Shown here piece after piece: positions 15,601-24,108 of a DNA stretch of 44,670 nucleotides. Each line of letters begins with the position of its first letter. The first letter of the stretch is position 1. Source of the stretch: Muricomes intestini (GTDB lineage: Bacteria > Bacillota > Clostridia > Lachnospirales > Lachnospiraceae); NCBI RefSeq assembly GCF_004346165.1, contig NZ_SLZZ01000026.1, positions 1 to 44,670 on the forward strand. Reading direction: 5' to 3'. The translations under genes were made by a program, and so were the position numbers. The notes beneath the pieces were generated by a model, which saw only the letters and a program-made list of their open reading frames with translations, was not told the origin of the DNA and searched no databases.

Positions 15601-16107
15601 ATGGGACTAACGCATTTTGATGAAAACGGAAAGGCTGTCATGGTGGATGTGACCGAGAAGGCGGACACTGTTCGTACGGCCACGGCTACAGGCAGGATTG
15701 TTGTAAATAAAGAGGTTTATGATGCCATATGTGGGGGCACCGTGGGAAAAGGTGATGTGCTGGGAGTTGCCGCCACAGCGGGGATTATGGGTGCAAAGAG
15801 GACAGCGGAGCTGATTCCTATGTGCCACATTCTTCCCATTACAAAGTGCAGAGTGACTTTTGATATGCTGCCGGGAGAATATGCAATACAGTGTTACTGT
15901 ACAGTAAGGGTAACAGGAAAGACCGGAGTGGAGATGGAGGCCCTGACGGGGGTCAGTACGGCACTTTTAACGGTATACGATATGTGTAAGGCATTGGACA
16001 AGTCTATGGAAATCAAGGAAATTTACCTGTGCCGGAAGACCGGCGGGAAGAGTGGTGATTATTGCCATGAAAAAAAGATGGAAAACAGCGATTATAACGC
16101 TGAGTGA
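15601..16107 (+). CDS. moaC: Cyclic pyranopterin monophosphate synthase
   Basis: A 168-residue MoaC. It has the family start LTHFDENGKAVMVDVTEK, the loop GGTVGKGDVLGVA, the active-site stretch AELIPMCHILPI, and MEALTGVSTALLTVYDMCKA near the C-terminus, which holds the conserved Asp and Lys. MoaC converts the MoaA product, 3',8-cyclo-GTP, into cyclic pyranopterin monophosphate in molybdenum cofactor synthesis. The last 10 or so residues (KKMENSDYNAE) run into the overlapping mogA start. It is first in a four-gene operon under a ModE-like palindrome. Ribosome site AAGGGGG precedes the ATG. Confidence 0.96.
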   Translation: MGLTHFDENGKAVMVDVTEKADTVRTATATGRIVVNKEVYDAICGGTVGKGDVLGVAATAGIMGAKRTAELIPMCHILPITKCRVTFDMLPGEYAIQCYCTVRVTGKTGVEMEALTGVSTALLTVYDMCKALDKSMEIKEIYLCRKTGGKSGDYCHEKKMENSDYNAE

Positions 16108-16588
16108 TAAAGGCTATGCTGGGGAGAGAGAGGATAAAAGCGGACCTCTCATCCTAGAGATGATAGAGGAGGCTGGATATGAAGCGGCAGAGGTGGTCCT
16201 GCTCCCTGATGAACAGCAGATGATTGAAGAAAAATTAATAGAGCTCTGCGATAAAAAGCATATGGATCTGATCCTGACTACAGGAGGGACTGGATTTTCC
16301 CCAAGGGATTGCACCCCTGAAGCGACTCTGGCAGTTGCCACCAGGAATGCACCGGGAATTGCCGAGGCCATGCGCTATGCCTCCCTTCAGATTACCCCCA
16401 GGGCAATGCTGAGCCGGGCGGCGTCTGTCATCAGGAACCAGACACTGATCGTGAACCTCCCGGGAAGTCCAAAGGCAGTGAAAGAGAATCTGGAGTGTAT
16501 TATACAGTCCCTTCCACATGGATTGGAGATTATGAAGGGCATGACAGGAGAGTGTGGTCGTGAAAGATCAATACAATCGAAAAATTGA
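16067..16588 (+). CDS. Molybdopterin adenylyltransferase-type protein (MogA/MoaB)
   Basis: A 173-residue protein of the MoaB/Mog domain. Early residues read AIITLSDKGYAGEREDKSG, and the nucleotide/pterin-binding signature TTGGTGFSPRDCTPEAT and the LPGSPKAVKENL motif follow. This family adenylylates molybdopterin before metal insertion. It overlaps moaC by 41 bp and moaA by 29 bp, so translation is coupled. I chose ATG 16067; GTG 16052 is an alternative with a similar ribosome site and would add five residues. No MoeA gene is in the window. MogA versus MoaB naming cannot be settled from sequence alone. Confidence 0.9.
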   Translation: MKKRWKTAIITLSDKGYAGEREDKSGPLILEMIEEAGYEAAEVVLLPDEQQMIEEKLIELCDKKHMDLILTTGGTGFSPRDCTPEATLAVATRNAPGIAEAMRYASLQITPRAMLSRAASVIRNQTLIVNLPGSPKAVKENLECIIQSLPHGLEIMKGMTGECGRERSIQSKN

Positions 16589-17555
16589 ATACTTAAGAGT
16601 GTCAGTGACAGACCGGTGCAATCTGCGCTGTGTATACTGTATGCCCAAAGACGGAATTAAACAGGTAGCTCACAATCAGATACTGACCTACGATGAAATT
16701 ATAAGAATATGCCGGATATGCGCCGGTGAAGGTATATCGAAGATTAAATTGACAGGAGGAGAACCCCTGGTGAGAAAAAACTTAAGCGAGCTTCTGTGCA
16801 GGCTAAAAGGGCTTGAGGGGGTTGAGCAGGTGACACTGACGACAAATGGAGTGCTTCTGACAGAGCAGATAGAAGATCTTGCAGCAGCAGGGCTGGATGC
16901 CGTGAACATCAGTCTGGATACGCTGGATTCCAGCCAATACAAAGCAATCACAAGGCGGGATGAACTTGATAAAGCCTTATTCGGGCTGAAGACAGTTTTG
17001 AAGTATCCAAATATCTCTGTGAAGGTGAACTGTGTCATTCTCCCGGGGATTAATGAAACACAATGGATTCCGCTGGCCGGGCTGGCTGCAGAGAAGCATG
17101 TGGATGTCCGTTTTATAGAAATGATGCCTATAGGGCTTGGCAAATCCTATCCGGGCAGCAGCCAGCAGGAAGTACTGGAGAAGCTGGAAGAAGCTTATGG
17201 GAAGCCAGAAGCTTTATCCGGCAGGTTTGGCAACGGACCTGCCGTTTACGTTGGGTTTCCGGAATTTTGCGGGAAGGTAGGATTTATCAGTGCAGTTTCC
17301 CACCAGTTTTGCGGAGAATGCAACAGAGTACGTCTGACGGCGGAAGGATTCTTAAAACCATGTTTACAATATTCCACAGGGGAAGATTTGAGAAAACTGC
17401 TGCGGGACGGTGCAGCGGATAAAGAACTGAAAGATGTAATAAAAAAAGTAATATTTGAAAAGCCCCGGTGTCATCGGTTTTCTGCCGCAGAAAATGCAGA
17501 AGAGAATACAGAAGATAATTTGGAGCTAAAGCAAATGTCAAGTATTGGAGGTTGA
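16560..17555 (+). CDS. moaA: GTP 3',8-cyclase
   Basis: A 331-residue radical SAM enzyme that starts molybdenum cofactor synthesis by cyclising GTP. The N-terminal cluster motif is CNLRCVYC (the CxxxCxxC type), followed by KLTGGEPLVRKNL; the C-terminal cluster is CGECNRVRLTAEGFLKPCL. The protein ends in Gly-Gly (MSSIGG), the MoaA tail needed for activity. The start is GTG 16560 with AGGAG 9 nt upstream; a GTG at 16554 would leave only 3 nt. It overlaps mogA by 29 bp and ends 2 bp before the MOSC start. All cluster ligands appear present, so it should be functional. Confidence 0.96.
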   Translation: MKDQYNRKIEYLRVSVTDRCNLRCVYCMPKDGIKQVAHNQILTYDEIIRICRICAGEGISKIKLTGGEPLVRKNLSELLCRLKGLEGVEQVTLTTNGVLLTEQIEDLAAAGLDAVNISLDTLDSSQYKAITRRDELDKALFGLKTVLKYPNISVKVNCVILPGINETQWIPLAGLAAEKHVDVRFIEMMPIGLGKSYPGSSQQEVLEKLEEAYGKPEALSGRFGNGPAVYVGFPEFCGKVGFISAVSHQFCGECNRVRLTAEGFLKPCLQYSTGEDLRKLLRDGAADKELKDVIKKVIFEKPRCHRFSAAENAEENTEDNLELKQMSSIGG

Positions 17556-17557
17556 TT

Positions 17558-17986
17558 ATGGGAAAAGTAATTGCAGTCTGTACAAGCCCTGAAAAAGGGA
17601 CGCAGAAGCAGAATATAGATGAAGCAGTCTTTATAGAAGACTTTGGTATAGAGGGAGATGCCCATGCGGGAAAGTGGCACAGACAGGTGAGTCTGCTGTC
17701 TTATGATAAGATTGAAGATTTCCGCAAAAGAGGGGCCCAGGTGGAGGACGGTGCATTCGGTGAAAATCTTGTAGTAGCAGGAATTGATTTCAAGGCACTT
17801 CCCATAGGTACACGTCTTAAGTGTAATGACGTAATTCTTGAAATGACTCAGATTGGGAAAGAATGCCATCACGGATGTACCATATTTCAGAAAATGGGTG
17901 ATTGTATTATGCCCCGTGAAGGTGTGTTTTCAAAAGTGATCAAAGGTGGAGTGATCAAAGCCGGTGATACACTGGACGTGATATAA
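17558..17986 (+). CDS. Stand-alone MOSC-domain protein
   Basis: A 142-residue MOSC domain. It contains FGIEGDAHAGKWHRQVSLL, DGAFGENLVVAG, the conserved cysteine block IGKECHHGCTIFQKMGDC and MPREGVFSKVI. MOSC domains bind molybdenum cofactor or deliver sulfur to metal-sulfur centres through a conserved Cys. In many Clostridia this domain is fused to MogA; here it is a separate last gene of the moa operon. GGAGG lies 6 nt before ATG 17558, and the gene begins 2 bp after moaA. Role in cofactor sulfuration or handover is inferred from operon position. Confidence 0.9.
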   Translation: MGKVIAVCTSPEKGTQKQNIDEAVFIEDFGIEGDAHAGKWHRQVSLLSYDKIEDFRKRGAQVEDGAFGENLVVAGIDFKALPIGTRLKCNDVILEMTQIGKECHHGCTIFQKMGDCIMPREGVFSKVIKGGVIKAGDTLDVI

Positions 17987-18092
17987 GTTAGCAAACATAT
18001 AAGTTACTAAATGCATAAGGAATGATTTTAAATGACACAAGACAAAAAAGTTATATAGTAAATTTTAAGGCTGTTTCGGGAGGAAAAGTGAA

Positions 18093-19046
18093 ATGAGATG
18101 GAATAAATTTCGTCTAAAGACGACGACGGAGGCGGAAGACATTGTCAGCAGCATGCTGATGGACTTGGGCATTGAAGGTGTGGAAATCGAGGATAAGGTT
18201 CCCCTTACTCGATCCGATAAAGAGCAGATGTTTGTGGATATCCTTCCCGAAACAGAAGAGGATGACGGAGTAGCTTATTTAAGTTTTTATACAGAAGCGG
18301 ATGCCGACATAGGACAGACTCTAGCTGACATTAGAAGAGAGTTGGAAGAAATGTCTGATTATGTGGATGTGGGAGAGTGCCTGATTGAAGAATCTCAAAC
18401 AGAGGATGTGGACTGGGTAAATAATTGGAAGCAGTATTTTCACCAGTTTTATGTAGACGATATACTAATTATTCCTTCCTGGGAAGATGTGGCACCTGCG
18501 GACAGTGATAAACTGGTGATTCACATAGATCCGGGGACTGCTTTCGGTACGGGTATGCACGAGACGACTCAACTTTGTATCCGTCAGCTCCGAAAATATG
18601 TAACTTCCGGACATAAGATTCTGGATGTAGGATGCGGCAGTGGGATTTTGGGTATGCTGGCACTGAAATTTGGAGCAGCCTATTTGGTGGGTACAGATTT
18701 AGATTCCTGTGCAATCAATGCTACTCATGATAATATGGAAGTCAATGGGATTTCGCGGGAAAGGTACGAAGTGCTGATCGGAAATATTATTGATGATAAA
18801 GCAATTCAGGACAAGGCGGGTTATGCCCAGTATGATATTGTTGTGGCAAATATTCTGGCAGATGTGCTGATAGAGTTGACACCGGTTATTGTAAATCAGA
18901 TGAGAACAGGCGGCATTTACATTACAAGCGGCATCATTGATGATAAAGAAAAGATAGTTGCGGATGCAATAGAGAAGGCAGGACTGGAGGTCTTGGAAGT
19001 GACATATCAGGGCGAATGGGTGTCTGTGACTGCAAGAAAGAATTAG
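18093..19046 (+). CDS. prmA: Ribosomal protein L11 methyltransferase
   Basis: A 317-residue PrmA. The N-terminal ferredoxin-like substrate domain covers about 1-90; the SAM-binding domain includes DPGTAFGTGMHETTQLC, motif I LDVGCGSGILGMLALKFGA and the later VVANILADVLIEL. It trimethylates lysines and the N-terminus of ribosomal protein L11 in known systems. Length is typical. GGGAGG lies upstream of the ATG. rsmE follows after 27 bp; prmA-rsmE is one of the most common neighbour pairs in Firmicutes, giving a protein and an rRNA methylation operon. Confidence 0.95.
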   Translation: MRWNKFRLKTTTEAEDIVSSMLMDLGIEGVEIEDKVPLTRSDKEQMFVDILPETEEDDGVAYLSFYTEADADIGQTLADIRRELEEMSDYVDVGECLIEESQTEDVDWVNNWKQYFHQFYVDDILIIPSWEDVAPADSDKLVIHIDPGTAFGTGMHETTQLCIRQLRKYVTSGHKILDVGCGSGILGMLALKFGAAYLVGTDLDSCAINATHDNMEVNGISRERYEVLIGNIIDDKAIQDKAGYAQYDIVVANILADVLIELTPVIVNQMRTGGIYITSGIIDDKEKIVADAIEKAGLEVLEVTYQGEWVSVTARKN

Positions 19047-19073
19047 ATAGTAAATAGTAAAAGGAGAACAAAG

Positions 19074-19826
19074 ATGCATCATTTTTTTGCAGATCCTTGC
19101 CAGATTAAGAATAAAGTTGTATGTGTGGAGGGGGCAGACGTAAACCATATGAGAAATGTACTCCGCATGAAGCCGGGAGAACAGGTAAAAATAAGTGATG
19201 GACAGGGAAATGAGTATCTCTGTGAGGTCGGCCGGTATGAAGAAAAGTGTGCTCTCCTTAGCATTGTATCGTCCGGGAAAGGAGGGACAGAACTTCCTTC
19301 TAGGATATTTCTGTTTCAGGGTCTGCCTAAAAGTGATAAGATGGAACTGATAATTCAAAAGGCTGTGGAGCTTGGTGTGTATCAGATTATCCCTGCTATG
19401 ACAAAACGTACTGTTGTGAAACTGGATGCAAAAAAGGCCGGAAAGAAAATAGAACGCTGGAACCAGATCGTATTAAGTGCGGCAAAACAGTCGGGCCGCA
19501 GCATGATTCCAGAGGTGATGCCGGTTATGACTTTCGGGGAAGCCTTGCAGTATGGGCGAAAAATGGATATTGTGCTCATACCTTATGAAAAAGCGGAAGG
19601 AATGGAAAAAACCGGGAAAATCATTTCTGCTGTACGCCCGGGGCAGGATATAGGTGTTTTTATAGGCCCCGAGGGCGGATTTGAAGAAGAGGAAGTGGAA
19701 AAGGCGGTACAGTCAGGCGCTCATCCGGTTACCTTGGGAAAGCGAATCTTGAGGACTGAAACGGCAGGACTTGCCATGTTGTCTATTTTAATGTACCAGC
19801 TGGAAAGTGTCACTGTCTCGCCCTGA
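19074..19826 (+). CDS. rsmE: 16S rRNA m3U1498 methyltransferase
   Basis: A 250-residue SPOUT enzyme. The N-terminal PUA-like domain contains VNHMRNVLRMKPGEQ and KISDGQGNEYLCEV; the knotted SPOUT core includes FQGLPKSDKMELIIQKAVELGV, GPEGGFEEEEVE and LGKRILRTETAGLAMLSIL. These motifs are diagnostic of RsmE, which methylates N3 of U1498 in 16S rRNA. AGGAG precedes the ATG and the gene is 27 bp after prmA. The cysteine desulfurase gene begins 42 bp downstream, so the transcript may continue. Confidence 0.95.
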   Translation: MHHFFADPCQIKNKVVCVEGADVNHMRNVLRMKPGEQVKISDGQGNEYLCEVGRYEEKCALLSIVSSGKGGTELPSRIFLFQGLPKSDKMELIIQKAVELGVYQIIPAMTKRTVVKLDAKKAGKKIERWNQIVLSAAKQSGRSMIPEVMPVMTFGEALQYGRKMDIVLIPYEKAEGMEKTGKIISAVRPGQDIGVFIGPEGGFEEEEVEKAVQSGAHPVTLGKRILRTETAGLAMLSILMYQLESVTVSP

Positions 19827-19868
19827 GCATAATTTAGTAGTAAGAAAGTATAAAGGAAAGTTGGTATT

Positions 19869-21026
19869 ATGGAAGTATATTTGGATAATTCAGCGACTAC
19901 CAGGTGTTATCCGGAGGTCGGGGATTTGGTTTATAAAGTGATGTGCCTGGACTACGGTAATCCGTCCTCTATGCACAGAAAGGGTGTGGAGGCGGAGCAC
20001 TATATAAAGGACTCAAAGGATAGGTTGTCAAAGATATTAAAAGTGAACCCAAAAGAAATCTTTTTTACCTCGGGCGGAACAGAAAGCGACAATCTGGCAC
20101 TGATCGGCTCTGCAAGAGCAAACAGACGGGCCGGCAGCCATCTGATTACCACGGCCATTGAGCACCCTGCTATTTTGAACACAATGCGGTATCTGGAAGA
20201 GGAGGAAGGCTTCCGGGTGACCTACCTTCCGGTGGATGCAAACGGAAGAGTAAAATTGGATGCTTTAAAGGAAGCACTGTGCCAAGATACAATCCTCGTC
20301 TCTATTATGTATGTCAATAATGAGATGGGGGCTGTGCAGCCGGTGGATGAGGCTGTACAGATTGTAAAAAGCTATAATCCGTCCATTTTGTTCCATTCAG
20401 ATGCAGTGCAGGGATTTGGAAAATATCATATTTACCCCAAAAGGCAGGGGATAGATATGCTTTCCGTCAGCGGACATAAGATTCATGGGCCAAAGGGTAT
20501 AGGATTTATTTATATTAATGAAAAAACAAAGATACGACCGATTGTTTTTGGAGGAGAGCAGCAGAAGAATATCCGCTCAGGGACAGAAAATGTACCGGGT
20601 ATTGCGGGCATGGGCCTGGCGGCGGAGATGATTTACCAGGATATGGATATGAAGGTGGCTTTAATGCGTGATCTGAAATCTTATTTTCTAGAAGGAATTT
20701 CTAAAATTGAGAATACAACCGTTCATGGCCTGACAGACGAGAATAGTGCACCTCATATTATCAGTGTAGGGGTTGCCGGAATCCGCAGTGAAGTGCTTTT
20801 GCATGCACTGGAAGATAAAGGGATTTATGTCTCTTCCGGTTCCGCATGTTCTTCCAACCATCCGTCGGTCAGCGGAGTGTTGAAGGGCATCGGGGCAGCA
20901 AAAGAATATCTGGATGCGACACTTCGGTTTAGCATGTCGGAGCTCACAACAAAGGAAGAAATTGACTATACGTTAGAAACGTTATATAATTGTATTCCGA
21001 TGCTGCGGAAATATACCAGAAGGTAG
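19869..21026 (+). CDS. Cysteine desulfurase, NifS/IscS class
   Basis: A 385-residue PLP enzyme. It starts VYLDNSATTRCYPEV, has the PLP lysine in SVSGHKIHGPKGIGF and the catalytic cysteine loop SSGSACSSNHPSVSG near 325, the longer group I loop. The enzyme strips sulfur from cysteine as a protein persulfide. The next gene, 24 bp downstream, is thiI without a rhodanese domain. The pair matches B. subtilis NifZ-ThiI, where the desulfurase hands sulfur straight to ThiI for 4-thiouridine in tRNA. So it is probably the dedicated sulfur donor for ThiI rather than an iron-sulfur assembly IscS. No iscU is nearby. Confidence 0.93.
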   Translation: MEVYLDNSATTRCYPEVGDLVYKVMCLDYGNPSSMHRKGVEAEHYIKDSKDRLSKILKVNPKEIFFTSGGTESDNLALIGSARANRRAGSHLITTAIEHPAILNTMRYLEEEEGFRVTYLPVDANGRVKLDALKEALCQDTILVSIMYVNNEMGAVQPVDEAVQIVKSYNPSILFHSDAVQGFGKYHIYPKRQGIDMLSVSGHKIHGPKGIGFIYINEKTKIRPIVFGGEQQKNIRSGTENVPGIAGMGLAAEMIYQDMDMKVALMRDLKSYFLEGISKIENTTVHGLTDENSAPHIISVGVAGIRSEVLLHALEDKGIYVSSGSACSSNHPSVSGVLKGIGAAKEYLDATLRFSMSELTTKEEIDYTLETLYNCIPMLRKYTRR

Positions 21027-21050
21027 AAGTTATACAAAAGGAGACCATAC

Positions 21051-22247
21051 ATGAGATTTCATTCATTTTTAATAAAATACGGCGAAATCGGTATAAAAGG
21101 AAAAAACAGATATCTGTTTGAAGATGCTCTTGTCCGGCAGATTCGTTTTTCGCTAAAAGACGTAGACGGCGATTTCTATGTCCATAAGGCACAGGGAAGA
21201 GTGTATGTGGAATGTACTGGTGAGTACGATTACGAGGAGACTGTGGAAGCCCTTAAGAGGGTGTTTGGCATTGTAGGCATCTGCCCGGTTGTGCGGGTGG
21301 AGGACCGGGGCTTTGAACAGCTCTCAAAAGATGTTGTATCCTACATGGAAGGAATGTATCCGGAGGGAAATCTGACCTTTAAGGTGGAAGCCAGAAGAAG
21401 TAAGAAGCAGTATCCCATGACTTCAATGGAGATTAATTCTGAGTTGGGTGGCGTGATTTTGGATGCATTTCCTGGGATGAAAGTGGATGTACACAATCCT
21501 GAGATTCGGCTGAATGTGGAGGTTCGGGAAGAAATCTATCTGTACTCAGAGACTATTTCCGGCCCCGGCGGGATGCCGGTAGGGACAAACGGGAGAGCTA
21601 TGCTGCTTCTTTCGGGAGGTATTGACAGTCCGGTTGCAGGCTACATGATTGCAAAACGCGGCGTGCAGCTTCATGCAACATATTTCCACGCGCCGCCGTA
21701 TACCAGTGAACGCGCTAAGGAGAAAGTAGTAGACCTGGCAAAGCTGGTTTCCAGATATGCAGGGCCGATTCAGCTTCACGTAGTAAACTTTACAGATATT
21801 CAACTCTATATTTATGAAAAGTGTCCGCATGAGGAGTTAACGATTATTATGCGCCGCTATATGATGAAGATAGCCGAGTATTTTGCTAAAGAAAATCACT
21901 GCCTGGGGCTCATCACAGGGGAGAGTATCGGACAGGTGGCCAGCCAGACCATGCAGAGCCTTGCAGCTACGAATTCGGTATGTACACTTCCGGTCTACCG
22001 TCCGCTAATAGGCTTTGATAAACGTGAGATTGTGGAAATTGCAGAAAAAATAGATACATTTGAGACCTCAATCCAGCCCTTTGAGGACTGCTGTACCATA
22101 TTTGTTGCAAAGCATCCGGTGACAAAGCCAAACCTGGAAAGAATTGAGAAGTCCGAAAGAAATTTGGAAGAGAAGATTGATGAACTGGTTAAGACTGCCA
22201 TTGAGTCTGCCGAAATTATAACAGTAGAACAGTCAAAGACCCCGTAG
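21051..22247 (+). CDS. thiI: tRNA 4-thiouridine synthase
   Basis: A 398-residue ThiI. The N-terminal ferredoxin-like/THUMP part (1-170) includes LIKYGEIGIKGKNR and KVEARRSKKQYPMTS; the PP-loop ATPase has LLLSGGIDSPVAGYMI; later GLITGESIGQVASQT and FEDCCTIFVAKHP with the conserved cysteine pair region. The C-terminal rhodanese domain of the E. coli enzyme is absent, which is normal in Firmicutes and fits the adjacent desulfurase. It thiolates U8 of tRNA, a UV-sensing modification, and may serve thiamine synthesis. GGAGA precedes the ATG. The stop codon sits inside a hairpin-rich repeat segment. Confidence 0.95.
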   Translation: MRFHSFLIKYGEIGIKGKNRYLFEDALVRQIRFSLKDVDGDFYVHKAQGRVYVECTGEYDYEETVEALKRVFGIVGICPVVRVEDRGFEQLSKDVVSYMEGMYPEGNLTFKVEARRSKKQYPMTSMEINSELGGVILDAFPGMKVDVHNPEIRLNVEVREEIYLYSETISGPGGMPVGTNGRAMLLLSGGIDSPVAGYMIAKRGVQLHATYFHAPPYTSERAKEKVVDLAKLVSRYAGPIQLHVVNFTDIQLYIYEKCPHEELTIIMRRYMMKIAEYFAKENHCLGLITGESIGQVASQTMQSLAATNSVCTLPVYRPLIGFDKREIVEIAEKIDTFETSIQPFEDCCTIFVAKHPVTKPNLERIEKSERNLEEKIDELVKTAIESAEIITVEQSKTP

Positions 22248-22299
22248 CAAGCTGACGGGGCATCAAACTTGCAGCGCAGCAAGCTGCGGGGTATTTGAC
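22240..22299. repeat. Tandem hairpin segment before repeat copy 2
   Basis: From the thiI stop, ACCCCGTAGCAAGCTGACGGGG (arms CCCCGT and ACGGGG) is followed by a related segment with CGCAGCAAGCTGCGGGG. The two share AGCAAGCTG and look like an old tandem duplication. The segment runs straight into the 65-bp repeat and may act as the thiI terminator, though no T-tract is present. Confidence 0.5.
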
Positions 22300-22364
22300 C
22301 CTCGCGGCAGTCGCCAAATGGAAATACAAGCATTTCCGCTTGGCTCGTTGCTCGCGGAAATAAA
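22300..22364. repeat. 65-bp dispersed palindromic repeat, copy 2
   Basis: Same 65-bp unit as 6395-6459 with three substitutions. One of them (GGAAATAC) breaks a base pair of the inner palindrome. It lies 52 bp past thiI and before the minus-strand HPr-like gene, so both copies are strictly intergenic. Confidence 0.85.
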
Positions 22365-22400
22365 GAAGAGCCTGGCTTGCCAGACTCCGCGCCGTAGTAT

Positions 22401-22416
22401 GGCCGCTGGTGCGGCC
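22401..22416. terminator. GGCCGC-TGGT-GCGGCC hairpin between convergent genes
   Basis: A perfect 6-bp GC stem with a 4-nt loop lies between thiI and the converging HPr-like gene. It is followed on the plus strand by TTATTGCTT, a weak T-tract, so termination of thiI transcripts is plausible. Confidence 0.4.
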
Positions 22417-22435
22417 TTATTGCTTGTAAGCTGTC

Positions 22436-22672
22436 CTATTTGATAATGTATGGATCTAATGCGGTAAGAATTGTGTCTGTGACATTATCCTCAGCGTGGA
22501 TGTTTAATTCAATTGGTTTTGAAAGATCCAGACTGAAAATACCCATGATTGATTTGGCGTCTATTACATATCTTCCGGAGACTAAATCAAAGTCATTGTC
22601 AAATTTTGTGATTTCGTTTACAAATGATTTTACCTTATCGATGGAATTTAAAGAAATCTGTACTGTTTTCAT
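22436..22672 (-). CDS. HPr-like protein lacking the phosphorylatable histidine
   Basis: A 78-residue protein with the HPr fold pattern: KTVQISLNSIDKVKSFVNEI, then a middle strand, then VIDAKSIMGIFSLDLSKPIEL, the well-conserved segment around the regulatory Ser (AKSIMG). The usual N-terminal loop with HARPA is absent: the same place reads NSIDKVKS, so there is no His to accept phosphate from EI. It cannot act as a normal PTS carrier and is probably a regulatory or vestigial HPr. It is convergent with thiI and has its own promoter. GGAGGG lies before its ATG. Such His-less HPr proteins recur in Lachnospiraceae annotations, with unknown roles. Confidence 0.8.
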   Translation of the reverse strand: MKTVQISLNSIDKVKSFVNEITKFDNDFDLVSGRYVIDAKSIMGIFSLDLSKPIELNIHAEDNVTDTILTALDPYIIK

Positions 22673-22723
22673 TGTATATTCCCTCCTTAATGTGTGTTGG
22701 TCGAGGCATTTTGCCTTACGTAT

Positions 22724-22752
22724 ATTTTACGGGAAGAGAGTTTAAAAGTCAA
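22724..22752 (-). promoter_or_regulatory. sigma-A promoter of the HPr-like gene
   Basis: On the minus strand TTGACT (22752-22747), 17 nt, TAAAAT (22729-22724), about 50 bp before the start. A small hairpin AGGCA-AAA-TGCCT lies in the leader. Confidence 0.7.
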
Positions 22753-22784
22753 GGAACAAAGCTTTAAAAAACAGGAGAATTATT

Positions 22785-24056
22785 ATGAAAAAAGTAGCAC
22801 TGCATAATCTTGGATGCAAAGTAAATGCATATGAGACGGAGGCCATGCAGGAAATGTTGGAAACAGCCGGATATGAGATTGTCCCCTTTAAAGAGGGGGC
22901 AGATATCTATATTATTAATACCTGCACCGTGACTAACATTGCTGACCGTAAATCCAGACAGATGCTTCATAGGGCAAGGAAAATGAACCCTCAGGCACTT
23001 GTTGTTGCCGCAGGCTGCTATGTGCAGACTCAAGAGGTGCCTGATCCGTGCATAGATGTTGTGATAGGAAATAATAAAAAGCAGGATTTACTTTCGATTT
23101 TGGAAGAATATGATAAGGATACCCTTATTGATATCAACAACACAAAAGAGTATGAGAATCTGCACCTGTCAAGAACGGGAGAGCATACAAGAGCTTATAT
23201 CAAGGTACAGGACGGATGTAACCAGTTTTGCTCTTACTGCATTATCCCTTATGCGAGAGGGCGGGTCAGGAGCCGCGTTAAGGAGGATGTGATTGAGGAA
23301 GTAAAGCGGCTTGCACAGAATGGATATCAGGAGGTGGTTCTCACAGGAATTCATCTCAGCTCCTACGGTATCGATTTTGAGGAGGGCGAAGAAAATCTGT
23401 TGTCCTTGATACAGGCGGTGCATGATGTGGAGGGGATCAGGAGAATCCGTCTGGGGTCACTGGAACCCCGGATTATTACAGAAGAGTTTGCACGTACTAT
23501 TTCAGCTCTGCCGAAGATGTGTCCGCATTTTCATCTGTCACTGCAAAGTGGATGTGACGCTGTGCTAAAAAGGATGAACCGCCGGTACACAAGCGGAGAA
23601 TACTATGAAAAATGTGCCCTGCTCAGAAAATATTTTGAAAATCCGGCACTTACGACAGATGTGATAGTCGGGTTCCCTGGGGAGACTAATGAGGAATTTG
23701 GAGAGTCTAAAGCGTTTATTGAAAAAGTGGAGTTTTATGAGGCCCATGTGTTTAAGTACTCTAAAAGACAGGGCACAAAAGCTGCGGTTATGGAGGAACA
23801 GATCCCTGAACAGATAAAGTCCAAGAGAAGTGATATTCTTCTTGCCCTCAATGAGGAAGGCCGGCAGGCATACGAAAAAAACTTTGTTGGAAAGGAAGTT
23901 GAGGTGCTTGTGGAAGAAAGCGTGGAAATCGGAGGAGAAACCATGCAGATTGGACACACGCGGGAATACATGAAAGTTGCAGTGAAGACAAAAGAAAACC
24001 TACAGAATCATATTGTAAAAGTGCAAATTGAAAATGATTTACAAATTATTCATTGA
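22785..24056 (+). CDS. mtaB: tRNA N6-threonylcarbamoyladenosine methylthiotransferase
   Basis: A 423-residue radical SAM methylthiotransferase. The N-terminal UPF0004 domain holds NLGCKVNAYETEAM, NTCTVTNIADRKSRQ and AAGCYVQT, supplying its three cluster cysteines; the radical SAM motif is CNQFCSYCIIPYARG; LSLQSGCDAVLKRM follows, and the C-terminal TRAM domain covers about 360-423. GCKVNAYE and the later features point to MtaB, which makes ms2t6A37 in tRNAs, rather than MiaB or RimO. AGGAG precedes the ATG. It is likely monocistronic; 136 bp with a long inverted repeat separate it from ireB. Confidence 0.93.
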   Translation: MKKVALHNLGCKVNAYETEAMQEMLETAGYEIVPFKEGADIYIINTCTVTNIADRKSRQMLHRARKMNPQALVVAAGCYVQTQEVPDPCIDVVIGNNKKQDLLSILEEYDKDTLIDINNTKEYENLHLSRTGEHTRAYIKVQDGCNQFCSYCIIPYARGRVRSRVKEDVIEEVKRLAQNGYQEVVLTGIHLSSYGIDFEEGEENLLSLIQAVHDVEGIRRIRLGSLEPRIITEEFARTISALPKMCPHFHLSLQSGCDAVLKRMNRRYTSGEYYEKCALLRKYFENPALTTDVIVGFPGETNEEFGESKAFIEKVEFYEAHVFKYSKRQGTKAAVMEEQIPEQIKSKRSDILLALNEEGRQAYEKNFVGKEVEVLVEESVEIGGETMQIGHTREYMKVAVKTKENLQNHIVKVQIENDLQIIH

Positions 24057-24108
24057 ATTTTAGATAGGTTTATATTAGAATTGAAGATAGGCAGATAACA
24101 TGGGTTGC

